In this document: in pieces, positions 1 to 6,015 of the stretch
How the letters are laid out: each line of letters begins with the position of its first letter
Numbering within the stretch: position 1 is the stretch's first letter
DNA from: Candidatus Glassbacteria bacterium RIFCSPLOWO2_12_FULL_58_11
Lineage (GTDB): Bacteria > Gemmatimonadota > Glassbacteria > GWA2-58-10
Length of the DNA stretch: 7,354 bases
Assembly (NCBI GenBank): GCA_001780825.1
Contig: MFIX01000175.1
Coordinates: forward strand, 1-7,354
Reading direction: 5' to 3'
Program-made: the position numbers and the translations under genes
Notes under the pieces: generated by a model
What the model was told of the DNA's origin: nothing
What the model saw: only the letters and a program-made list of their open reading frames with translations
Database searches by the model: none

Positions 1-448
1 CCCGGGCCGCCAGGGCCTCGGCGCTCGGCTGATCGTTGAACGCCCCGAGCTGCACGCGGAAACCCATCAGGACATCCGCGGCCGGCTCTCCGGTCGTGGA
101 TTTTTCAGACTGTTCCGGAATTTCAGCGGGCGGGCTCACCGCGGGGGGCGCCGCGCTGTTATCTTTCGCGGTCGAGGGAGTCTGGCCCTTGAGCAGCATC
201 GAATCGACAAACTCCTCGTAAAGGCCGGCTTTTACCGCCTCCTCATTGGTCTTGAACACTCGCTCGTTCATTTCGGATTCGCTTACCCGGGGCGGCCGGC
301 TGCTGACCACCCGGTGCCGCGCGCAGCCGTTATCCGTGACAAACACCAGATCCAGGATGCCGATCAGCAGAACTGCCCGAACCAGTGCAGATCCTTCAGA
401 CAGAGGTTGAAGCCACGTGGTTTTACAAAATTTTAGAGAAAAAAACAT
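1..448 (-). CDS. SPOR-domain protein, N-terminal part, membrane-anchored (3' end outside window)
   Basis: The gene reads leftward from ATG at 448 and runs off the window edge, giving 149 complete codons without a stop. I translated it by hand. The start is supported by an AGGAAGG ribosome site 6 nt upstream. Residues 21-38 are hydrophobic (ALVRAVLLIGILDLVF), followed by Cys42 in the context DNGC. This could be a membrane anchor or a lipoprotein signal, but the lipobox is poor (Asp at -3, Asn at -2). Residues 55-90 look helical and charged, and residues 89-128 form a Pro/Ala/Ser/Glu-rich linker. Residue 130 begins FRVQLGAFNDQPSAEALAAR, the characteristic first strand and helix of a SPOR domain. 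SPOR domains bind denuded glycan strands in septal peptidoglycan, so a role at the division site or in cell-wall remodelling is likely. The precise function is unknown, and the missing C-terminus could contain further domains. Confidence 0.8.
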   Translation of the reverse strand, partial: MFFSLKFCKTTWLQPLSEGSALVRAVLLIGILDLVFVTDNGCARHRVVSSRPPRVSESEMNERVFKTNEEAVKAGLYEEFVDSMLLKGQTPSTAKDNSAAPPAVSPPAEIPEQSEKSTTGEPAADVLMGFRVQLGAFNDQPSAEALAAR

Positions 449-454
449 GACCGG

Positions 455-461
455 CCTTCCT
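455..461 (-). promoter_or_regulatory. Ribosome binding site of the SPOR-domain gene
   Basis: On the minus strand the sequence reads AGGAAGG, ending 6 nt before the ATG at 448. It fixes the start of this gene, whose long N-terminal stretch before the hydrophobic segment would otherwise be doubtful. Confidence 0.7.
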
Positions 462-572
462 GAGATTATTTGCATTTGAAGCTAATTCAGCTCGCAAAAT
501 TCCGGATCAGCCCGCCTGGTCAAAGCTCTCCTGAACGGCTGTGCCGGCCTGCCGCGGCACCCCTTCAAAAAG

Positions 573-601
573 AACTTAAAGCGCGCTCAGAGAGCTGTCA
601 A
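573..601 (-). promoter_or_regulatory. Candidate sigma70-type promoter for the SPOR-domain gene
   Basis: On the minus strand there is a perfect -35 box, TTGACA (601-596), then 17 nt, then TAAGTT (578-573), a weak -10 matching three of six consensus bases. It would start transcription about 120 nt upstream of the ATG at 448. The -35 match is strong and the -10 is not, so this is a candidate only. The rest of the 449-654 gap holds a G+C-rich hairpin (541-560, 6-bp arms) with no T-run, and nothing else I can name. Confidence 0.4.
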
Positions 602-654
602 GCGCAATAAACCCGGGCGAATCAGGACAGCAGAAAGAGCCTCGGGCGGCGTTC

Positions 655-1527
655 TTATACTTCCTCCGGGTTCAGTCCGGCCCGCGCTTTAACTTCTTCC
701 AGCATCGCCTGCCAGTGCGGCCGCAGGAATTCCGGGAACTGCGCCGATTGTTTTGCATAGAAGCCGGTAGCCTTGTCCAGGTCGAGCACGCCGGTGATCA
801 GGGTTTCCTCGTAGTAGCCGGCCTCGGCCAGCGGCAGTCCGGTGCAGTCCCGGATGAACGACTGGCCGCTCGAGGATTCCTTGCCATCGGGCGACTGTCC
901 GACTGTATTAGCCACCACGTGATGGATATAAGCTTTCGGCCCGGCGGCCTGCTGGGCCCTTCCCGCTACTCTCTTCCAGGTGACCGCCTCGAGATTCTCG
1001 CTGCTGCACGAGGGCTGGAAAAAGATTTTCGCGCCGAGCATGGCCGGAAGACGGAACAGCTCCGGGTGACGGCCGTCGCGGCAGATCGACATGGTGCAGA
1101 GGATATCGTCGATCTTGAACAGGGCCACCTTATTGCCCGGCGAGCAGTATTTGCGCTCATCGGCGCCGGCGAGCTGGACCTTGGCGTATTCATAAGTGAC
1201 ACTGCCCGCCGGGTCGATAACATGGGCCAGGTTGAGAAAGGTGTCTTTCCAGGCCCGGATACTGCCCACGATCGACCAGATTTCGGCCTGCGCGCTCGCC
1301 TTACAGGCCTCATCCAGGGCCGCAAGCACAGCGGAGCGGGAGAGTTTTATCGCGTAAGGGAAGTAATAGCCGGTCAGGCAGGCCTCGGGCAGGAGCAGCA
1401 CCCGGCTCCCCAGGGCGGCGGCCTCCCGGATGTATTTTACGGTCAATTCCAGGTTGCGCTCCAGGGGTTTAGCCCAGTGCATCTGGGCCGCGGAAACCTG
1501 AAGGGCCGCTTTGGATTGTTCACTCAT
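655..1527 (-). CDS. Carbon-nitrogen hydrolase (nitrilase superfamily)
   Basis: The 290-aa protein is the usual size for a single-domain nitrilase-superfamily enzyme. These enzymes cleave amide, carbamoyl or nitrile C-N bonds through a Glu-Lys-Cys triad. The triad is visible as Glu48 (LLLPEACLTGY), Lys116 (YEYAKVQL) and Cys149 (MSICRDGRHPELFR). Glu124, in GADERKYCSPG, sits where the family's second structural Glu is expected. The CxD..xPE pattern resembles the N-carbamoyl amidohydrolase and omega-amidase branches more than true nitrilases, but the substrate cannot be read from sequence. The Lys motif has Gln where many relatives have His (KxQL for KxHL). There is no signal peptide, so the enzyme is cytoplasmic. 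The ATG start has GGAGG 8 nt upstream (1536-1540). It follows the UroD-like gene by 159 bp on the same strand, so it may be co-transcribed or driven from its own leader. Confidence 0.9.
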   Translation of the reverse strand: MSEQSKAALQVSAAQMHWAKPLERNLELTVKYIREAAALGSRVLLLPEACLTGYYFPYAIKLSRSAVLAALDEACKASAQAEIWSIVGSIRAWKDTFLNLAHVIDPAGSVTYEYAKVQLAGADERKYCSPGNKVALFKIDDILCTMSICRDGRHPELFRLPAMLGAKIFFQPSCSSENLEAVTWKRVAGRAQQAAGPKAYIHHVVANTVGQSPDGKESSSGQSFIRDCTGLPLAEAGYYEETLITGVLDLDKATGFYAKQSAQFPEFLRPHWQAMLEEVKARAGLNPEEV

Positions 1528-1544
1528 TTTTTAAGCCTCCATTT

Positions 1545-1556
1545 TAATCCGGATTA
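1545..1556. promoter_or_regulatory. 12-bp perfect palindrome upstream of the nitrilase-family gene
   Basis: TAATCCGGATTA is identical on both strands and lies 4 bp upstream of the GGAGG ribosome site of the hydrolase gene. Its position would suit an operator for a dimeric regulator that blocks transcription or translation. No regulator gene is nearby, and a 12-bp palindrome can arise by chance. Confidence 0.35.
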
Positions 1557-1560
1557 TTAT

Positions 1561-1579
1561 GCCGGCTTCGTACGCCGGC
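1561..1579. repeat. Inverted repeat (GCCGGC arms, 7-nt loop) in the hydrolase leader
   Basis: Two GCCGGC arms flank a 7-nt loop, 4 bp from the palindrome at 1545-1556. In the minus-strand transcript this would fold into a 6-bp G/C stem before the ribosome site. It is not followed by a T-run in the direction of the genes (the next bases are ATAATAAT), so it is not a standard intrinsic terminator. The remainder of the 1528-1686 gap contains a TATTATACT stretch (minus strand, 1642-1634) that could act as a -10 element but has no good -35 partner. Confidence 0.4.
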
Positions 1580-1686
1580 CTTGATTCAAATAGTCTGTAA
1601 AGCCTTAAGCCACAATGCATAACGAGAGAACCTAGTATAATATGCCCATTTGGACCCGTCGCCAGCTTCTTTGAAAAATACCCCGC

Positions 1687-2811
1687 TCAGGCTTGCCCGT
1701 ATTTTTGCCAGGCGTCCCGGTATCTGAGAAGAGTATCCCACGAGGTGAGAATGGAGGTATTGCAGCTCATCGAGAAAATAAAGCGGTCGAAAGGCTTCAT
1801 TTTCTCGAATAACCCCCTGACATAATTGTCGGCCATGGCCTGGGTCACCTCGCCCTCGAGCTGCACCGCCGACAGCCCGCCCTCGACAATGAAGCGCTCC
1901 CCTGCCGCGCGGGCCTCCCAGAGCTCGATATCGCCCAGCGGCGGGAAGGCGATCCCCTCCAGACCGTCCAGACCGCACTCCACTATCTGCGGCAGGATGG
2001 CGCGCTGACGGCCGCAGGCGTGGCTGAAAAACACCGCGCCCGCCGAGTGGCAGATCTGCGCCGCCCGGCTGTAAAATTGGGCGCAGTAGTCCCTGAAAAT
2101 ATCCGGCGAATAAAACAGACTGTCCAGGTTGTCCATCGAGCAGACTGCCTCGGCCCCGTGACGGACAGCCTCGCGGATCAGCCCGAGCGCCTTGTCGGAA
2201 TATAGCTCCATCAGCTCACGCATCTCATTCTCGTGGTCGTAGAGCAGATAGATCGAGTTGTCGGCCCGGGCCGCCAGGTGCAGTTGCTTGAGCGGACAGG
2301 TAATCTCTCCCACCATCACCAGGCCCGCCTCTCCAACCTGCTTCTCCAGCCTGGTAAAAGCTTCATGGTCGAAAATGAAATCCCGGTCCGCAAACAGGGC
2401 TTTCCAGGCCGGGTATTCGCGGTCGAAATCCTTGAACAGGTGCTCCTCCTGGAGCAGGGTGCAGCCCGGCTCATCAAAACGCAGCACCTCGGACAGGTCG
2501 CCCTGCGGCGTATGGTAAGTGACCCGGCGGCCGCCGTTCTCGACCGTCTCTTCCACCTCAACCGCTGAATAGACAGTCCGCATCAGGCCGCCCATCCAGT
2601 ACTGGCGGATATCGGTGAGCAGGTTGCGCGAGAATATGTCCACTCCCAGGTGTTTCAGCACCTCGAGCTGGCTGCGGCAATGCCCGATCTCCACGGGCAG
2701 CAATCCGTGGAGCTTCTGGTATTCGAACCACTGCCAGATATTCGGGGCAAATACCGCGCGATCCGGGATGCCGCCCTGAAGGACAGTGAGTACCCTCTGC
2801 CTGGAAGTCAT
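1687..2811 (-). CDS. UroD/MtaA-superfamily protein, probable corrinoid-dependent methyltransferase
   Basis: The protein is 374 aa from the ATG at 2811. The frame is open up to 2934, but the extra 41 residues are unlike the family and overlap a candidate promoter. The true N-terminus MTSRQRVLTVLQGGIPDRA is the usual opening of uroporphyrinogen-decarboxylase-like (URO-D fold) proteins. A weak site, AAAGG, lies 9 nt upstream. It lacks the N-terminal arginine-bearing signature of genuine HemE, so haem synthesis is unlikely. It has FFSHACGRQRAILPQIVECG (His264, Cys266) and a C-terminal SMSCNTS (Cys350). This His-x-Cys...Cys arrangement is the zinc site of the MtaA/MtbA/CmuA methyltransferases, which activate a thiol to accept a methyl group from a methyl-corrinoid protein. 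Superfamily membership is firm; the substrate is unknown, and no corrinoid protein or reductive activase lies in the window. The nitrilase-family gene follows downstream. Confidence 0.82.
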   Translation of the reverse strand: MTSRQRVLTVLQGGIPDRAVFAPNIWQWFEYQKLHGLLPVEIGHCRSQLEVLKHLGVDIFSRNLLTDIRQYWMGGLMRTVYSAVEVEETVENGGRRVTYHTPQGDLSEVLRFDEPGCTLLQEEHLFKDFDREYPAWKALFADRDFIFDHEAFTRLEKQVGEAGLVMVGEITCPLKQLHLAARADNSIYLLYDHENEMRELMELYSDKALGLIREAVRHGAEAVCSMDNLDSLFYSPDIFRDYCAQFYSRAAQICHSAGAVFFSHACGRQRAILPQIVECGLDGLEGIAFPPLGDIELWEARAAGERFIVEGGLSAVQLEGEVTQAMADNYVRGLFEKMKPFDRFIFSMSCNTSILTSWDTLLRYRDAWQKYGQA

Positions 2812-2905
2812 TGTGAAAAACCTTTCGGAGCTGCAGAATTGGTCGAAGTTTTTTTCTATTTTCAGGGGCCGGAAGTATGGAGAACGGCTGAATGAACAGG
2901 GTAAA

Positions 2906-2934
2906 AGATTATGTCCGCCTGCGGTATTTGACAA
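2906..2934 (-). promoter_or_regulatory. Candidate promoter of the UroD-like gene
   Basis: On the minus strand TTGTCA (2934-2929) matches five of six -35 bases. It is followed by either CATAAT (2913-2908, five of six -10 bases, 15-nt spacer) or TAATCT (2911-2906, three of six, 17-nt spacer). It would yield a leader of roughly 90 nt before the ATG at 2811. Its position inside the N-terminal extension of the open frame argues against translation from 2934. Confidence 0.4.
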
Positions 2935-2993
2935 GTGTTAAAGTAAAGCTCGCTAATTTGCCGGTAGGTACCAGTCCAATGAATTTCTTCCGA

Positions 2994-3014
2994 CTCCTGT
3001 CTCCTGACTCCTCT
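2994..3014. repeat. Three tandem heptamers (CTCCTNN)
   Basis: Three consecutive 7-bp units share CTCCT followed by GT, GA and CT. They sit in the 2812-3054 gap between the DUF4097 gene and the UroD-like gene. On the minus strand the units are purine-rich (GGAG-containing). No terminator hairpin is visible after the stop codon at 3055, so it is unclear where the upstream operon transcript ends. Confidence 0.5.
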
Positions 3015-3054
3015 ATTCTATCTCCCCGCAGCATTATCCAGTTCGACGACAGGC

Positions 3055-4032
3055 TTACATGGCTTTGATCCTGATCCCGCCGTTGACCACATTGGCCTTG
3101 AAAAGCGGGCCGCCGTCGTTCAATTTGCCGGAGACTCTTTTCGACGTTTCATCTCCCTTAAATTTAAACGCGTCATCGACTTCAATCGCCCCCACGACAG
3201 CGCTCAGATCCAGCGAAGCCCCGGCCGATCCGGGAAGAGATAAAGTAACCTGGCCGTTGACCGTATTGCAGTAGATTTCCTTGACCGAATAAGCCTCATC
3301 CAGCGCTACCTGCACCTGACCGTTGATTGTATTGAGCTTGAGAATTCCGCCCGGATTCTCGACAATTATCTCGCCGTTCACCGTGTTTGCCATGCTTTTG
3401 CCGTTAAGCTTGACCAGCCGCACAGAACCATTGGCCACATTGGATTGAAGATTCCCATCCAAACCCGAGAGCTCCAGATCGCCGGAGGCATTGTTGACAG
3501 TGACATCCGTCCGCGCGGGGACATGGATTTCATAGGCTACATCCACCGGCATTTTCAGGCTCATCTGGTTGGAGAGCGAGGTTCCCAGCGAGGAAATAAA
3601 CGTGGTCAGCCGGCCCAGCCAGGCGCCGAGAATCCCCAGCTCCTCGCCCGTGGATTCCGCCGGCGCATCCTTCCCAAAGTCGTGCTCCAGTTTCAGTTCC
3701 AGGCTTTCATCGGGGTAGCGGGTGGAAATCTCCACTCCGGTTTCTGATTTTTTTATCTCGATAGTCACCTGGTTGAGAATCTGCCTCGTCTTTTCAGCCG
3801 ATTCCCGGACCGGCGCGGATTTAACCGCCTTTATCTCGCACTGGTCCCGGTCCCAGCCGATCACTTTGACCGGCCCGGACAGATTATGCAGCTTCAGCGA
3901 GCCTTTCGGCGAGAACTGGAAGGTTTCCTCCTGCTTCTTTTCCAGCCTCTCCTCGGCCATCACCCGGCTCTGCCCGAGGGCGATCAAGCAAATCAAGACC
4001 GCGAGCGGGTAACGGTAAACGGCGGATTTCAT
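3055..4032 (-). CDS. Exported DUF4097-family beta-repeat protein (putative adhesin-like)
   Basis: The 325-aa protein starts with a Sec-type signal peptide: Lys2 and Arg7, a hydrophobic stretch at residues 9-19, and a likely cleavage after VMA at residue 26. The mature part resembles DUF4097, a right-handed beta-helix-like fold. From about residue 179 it carries degenerate repeats around an N-x-x-N-G-x-[IV] core: NNASGDLEL, NVANGSVRL, NTVNGEIIV, NTINGQVQV, NTVNGQVTL and a terminal NVVNGGIRI. The middle (residues 120-160) is non-repetitive and interrupts the pattern. The start has GGGAGG 4 nt upstream. The gene is last in the operon, 28 nt after the ATPase. Bacillus LiaG and YvlB, tied to cell-envelope stress, are family members, so an envelope role coupled to the transporter is reasonable but inferred. 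There is no lipobox, LPxTG motif or second membrane segment, so a periplasmic location is likely. Confidence 0.85.
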   Translation of the reverse strand: MKSAVYRYPLAVLICLIALGQSRVMAEERLEKKQEETFQFSPKGSLKLHNLSGPVKVIGWDRDQCEIKAVKSAPVRESAEKTRQILNQVTIEIKKSETGVEISTRYPDESLELKLEHDFGKDAPAESTGEELGILGAWLGRLTTFISSLGTSLSNQMSLKMPVDVAYEIHVPARTDVTVNNASGDLELSGLDGNLQSNVANGSVRLVKLNGKSMANTVNGEIIVENPGGILKLNTINGQVQVALDEAYSVKEIYCNTVNGQVTLSLPGSAGASLDLSAVVGAIEVDDAFKFKGDETSKRVSGKLNDGGPLFKANVVNGGIRIKAM

Positions 4033-4060
4033 CGATGCCTCCCGGTTACTTGAATGAAAT

Positions 4061-4753
4061 TCAATTGACAGGCGCGGCGCTATTCAGGGTATCGCTGTCG
4101 ATTTTACCGTCCAGCAGGCGGATCACGCGCTTGCAGTGCGCTGCGATCCTATCATCGTGGGTAACGATGATCAGGGTTTTGCCCTGAGTGTGCAAATTTC
4201 CGAAAAGGTCAACTATCTCGCCGCCGGATTTGGAATCGAGGTTACCGGTAGGCTCATCGGCCAGGATAATCTCCGGCTGGTTGGCCAGGGAGCGGGCGAT
4301 CGCCACCCGCTGGCGCTCGCCGCCGGAGAGCTCGCTTGGCCGGTGGCTGCCGCGCTTGCCCAGTCCGACTATCTCCAGAAGCTCTTTCGCCCGCCGTTTT
4401 CGCTCGCCGGTGGATACTTTCCCGTAGATCATCGGCAGCTCGACATTCTCGACTGCCGTGGCATAGGCCAGGAGGTTGAAATTCTGGAAGACGAAGCCGA
4501 TCTTCCGGTTGCGGATCGCCGCCAGCTCTTTGCGCTTCAGGCGGCCCACCGGCTCGCCGTCCAGCATGTAGGAGCCGTGGCTGGGCGTATCGAGGCAGCC
4601 GATCAGGTTCATCAGCGTGCTTTTGCCCGAGCCCGAAGGTCCCAGCACGGCGACAAACTCACCCGGCGCGATCCGCAGGCTGACCTCGTCCAGCGCGGTC
4701 ACCTTGACCGCTCCCATGTTGTATTCTTTGGAAACCTGATCGAAAACTATCAC
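4061..4753 (-). CDS. ABC transporter ATP-binding subunit, LolD/MacB type
   Basis: The 230-aa stand-alone nucleotide-binding subunit is the usual length for the LolD/MacB/FtsE group. All motifs are intact: an A-loop aromatic (Tyr11), Walker A GPSGSGKS (38-45), Q-loop Gln90 (VFQNFNLL), signature LSGGERQR (142-149), Walker B IILADE (162-167) with catalytic Glu167, D-loop NLDS (171-174) and H-loop His199 (IIVTHD). It should hydrolyse ATP on the cytoplasmic face and couple to the two permeases encoded just upstream. The start is GTG at 4753, with AGGAGG 6 nt before it (4765-4760). Only 16 nt separate it from the permease B stop, which indicates co-transcription and probably translational coupling. 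Unlike true MacB, the ATPase is not fused to a permease. The substrate cannot be told from this subunit. Confidence 0.95.
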   Translation of the reverse strand: MIVFDQVSKEYNMGAVKVTALDEVSLRIAPGEFVAVLGPSGSGKSTLMNLIGCLDTPSHGSYMLDGEPVGRLKRKELAAIRNRKIGFVFQNFNLLAYATAVENVELPMIYGKVSTGERKRRAKELLEIVGLGKRGSHRPSELSGGERQRVAIARSLANQPEIILADEPTGNLDSKSGGEIVDLFGNLHTQGKTLIIVTHDDRIAAHCKRVIRLLDGKIDSDTLNSAAPVN

Positions 4754-4769
4754 CGTTTGCCTCCTTCAC

Positions 4770-6014
4770 TTATTCGTAACGCAGGGCCTCCACCGGGTCC
4801 ACGCGCGAGGCGCGCCGCGCCGGGAAAACTCCGGCCAGCAGGCCGATAAAAGTCAGGATGGTCGTACAGATCAGGGCGAGCATGGCGCTGAACACCGGCT
4901 TGCCCAGGTATTCCATAACTTCGTGCTGGATCGGCAGAGAGCGGATGCCTTTGATCATCCCCAGGGCCAGGGCCACGCCGAACGCGCCGCCCACTATCGT
5001 GGTGAGCAGGGCCTCGGTGACAAACTGCCCGATTATGTAACCCGGCCGGGCGCCGACAGCCATTTTGATCCCGATCTCCCGGGTGCGCTCACGCACGGTC
5101 ACGTACATGATATTCGCCACGCCGATCCCGGCGATAATCAGGGTCAGCGCGCCGACCAGCCCCAGGAAAAGCTGAATGCCGCGGAACACATTGTTCAGTG
5201 TGCCCGCCATCTCGATAGCGTTGAAATGTCCGAGCGCCGCCTCATCGGTGGGGTCGAAACGGTACTTGGCGGCCAGGAGAGCGCGGATGCCCTTGAACGC
5301 GGCTTCGGCCTCACCCGGAGTGCGGGGACTGAACATGACTGCGCCGACCCAATCCCTGTGGAAAATCGTCCGGCAGGTCGAGTATGGTATGATCGCCAAA
5401 TCTCCATCGTTACCGTGCTCGCCGCCGCCGACACCGTACTTTTTGACCATCACGCCGATTACAGTGAAGGGTATTCCCCTGAACAACAGGATACGGCCCA
5501 CCGGATCGACTCCCGTCCCGAACAACTTGTCCCGGACATTATTCCCCAGAAATATGACCCGTCGTTTTTGCTGCTCATCCACGTCATTGATAAATCTCCC
5601 CCCGGCCTCGGGAAAGAAAAAGCGCATCTCTCCGTAAGCCGGGCCATATCCGCACAAGCTTGCCATAACAGTACTCCGGGCGAGTTTGAGTTCCTGTTCG
5701 CCGACCTCGATTTCGGCGCTGATTTTGGCGATCTCCGGTACCCGGCTCCGGATCAGGCCCAGATCCTCCTCGCTCAGCCTGATCCTCCGGCCGATCCCCA
5801 AGCCGGCGAACGGTTTCGAGGTCTGCTGGGCCCAGAAGACAACGAATCCCTCGCCCATCCCGCGGAAGCTGCGGGTGAACTGACGGTAGAGACCCTCGCC
5901 CACCGAGAGCATCAGGACGATGTTAGTCATGCCCCAGCAGACTCCGAGCATGGTAAGTAGCATCCTGAGCTTCTCTTTTTTAATTTCGTAAAAATATTCG
6001 ATAAAAGCGGACAT
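4770..6014 (-). CDS. MacB-type ABC transporter permease B (MacB_PCD + FtsX domains)
   Basis: The 414-aa protein has the four-helix MacB/LolC layout. There is a short cytoplasmic N-terminus and TM1 at about residues 18-40, followed by a large periplasmic MacB_PCD-like domain (about 45-275). TM2 lies at about 278-305, then the conserved cytoplasmic coupling segment RERTREIGIKMAVGA (308-322), TM3 at about 325-353 and TM4 at about 374-396. It ends in PARRASRVDPVEALRYE, typical of FtsX-like permeases. It is a clear paralogue of permease A: both have GGR[FY]I....KRR..F.GN and GIPFTV[IV]GVM in the periplasmic part. The start ATG lies 1 nt after the permease A stop (TAA-A-ATG), and its GGAG ribosome site lies inside the upstream coding end (6022-6025), so translation is coupled. 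Periplasmic loop 192-205 is Gly/His/Asn/Asp-rich (GVGGGEHGNDGD) and differs from permease A. The cargo is unknown. Confidence 0.92.
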   Translation of the reverse strand: MSAFIEYFYEIKKEKLRMLLTMLGVCWGMTNIVLMLSVGEGLYRQFTRSFRGMGEGFVVFWAQQTSKPFAGLGIGRRIRLSEEDLGLIRSRVPEIAKISAEIEVGEQELKLARSTVMASLCGYGPAYGEMRFFFPEAGGRFINDVDEQQKRRVIFLGNNVRDKLFGTGVDPVGRILLFRGIPFTVIGVMVKKYGVGGGEHGNDGDLAIIPYSTCRTIFHRDWVGAVMFSPRTPGEAEAAFKGIRALLAAKYRFDPTDEAALGHFNAIEMAGTLNNVFRGIQLFLGLVGALTLIIAGIGVANIMYVTVRERTREIGIKMAVGARPGYIIGQFVTEALLTTIVGGAFGVALALGMIKGIRSLPIQHEVMEYLGKPVFSAMLALICTTILTFIGLLAGVFPARRASRVDPVEALRYE

Positions 6015-6015
6015 T

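Noticed and set aside
541..560. G+C-rich hairpin (GTGCCG arms) considered as a terminator between the hydrolase and SPOR genes
   Set aside because: No T-run follows on either strand. In the minus direction it is followed by mixed sequence, so intrinsic termination is not supported.
715..1584. Plus-strand open frame of 289 codons opposite the hydrolase gene
   Set aside because: It lies antisense to a gene with an intact catalytic triad, has no recognisable domain, and is the kind of long antisense frame expected in G+C-rich coding DNA.
1586..1978. Minus-strand 130-codon frame overlapping the 3' end of the UroD-like gene and running into the gap
   Set aside because: Its first two thirds are an out-of-frame reading of the UroD-like gene and its tail has no recognisable motif. 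It has no convincing start signal and does not connect to the nitrilase-family gene.
2812..2934. Longer N-terminus for the UroD-like protein (41 extra residues)
   Set aside because: The extension resembles nothing in the family, overlaps a candidate promoter, and the family-typical N-terminus begins at the ATG at 2811.
4136..4849. Plus-strand open frame of 237 codons opposite the ATPase
   Set aside because: It spans the ATPase and its neighbouring intergenic gap antisense, with Arg/Ala-rich composition and no motif, while all ABC motifs are intact on the minus strand.
4923..5960. Plus-strand open frame of 345 codons opposite permease B
   Set aside because: The translation is low-complexity and rich in Asp, Gly, Pro and Arg, with no membrane segment or motif. 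The minus-strand frame is a clear permease.
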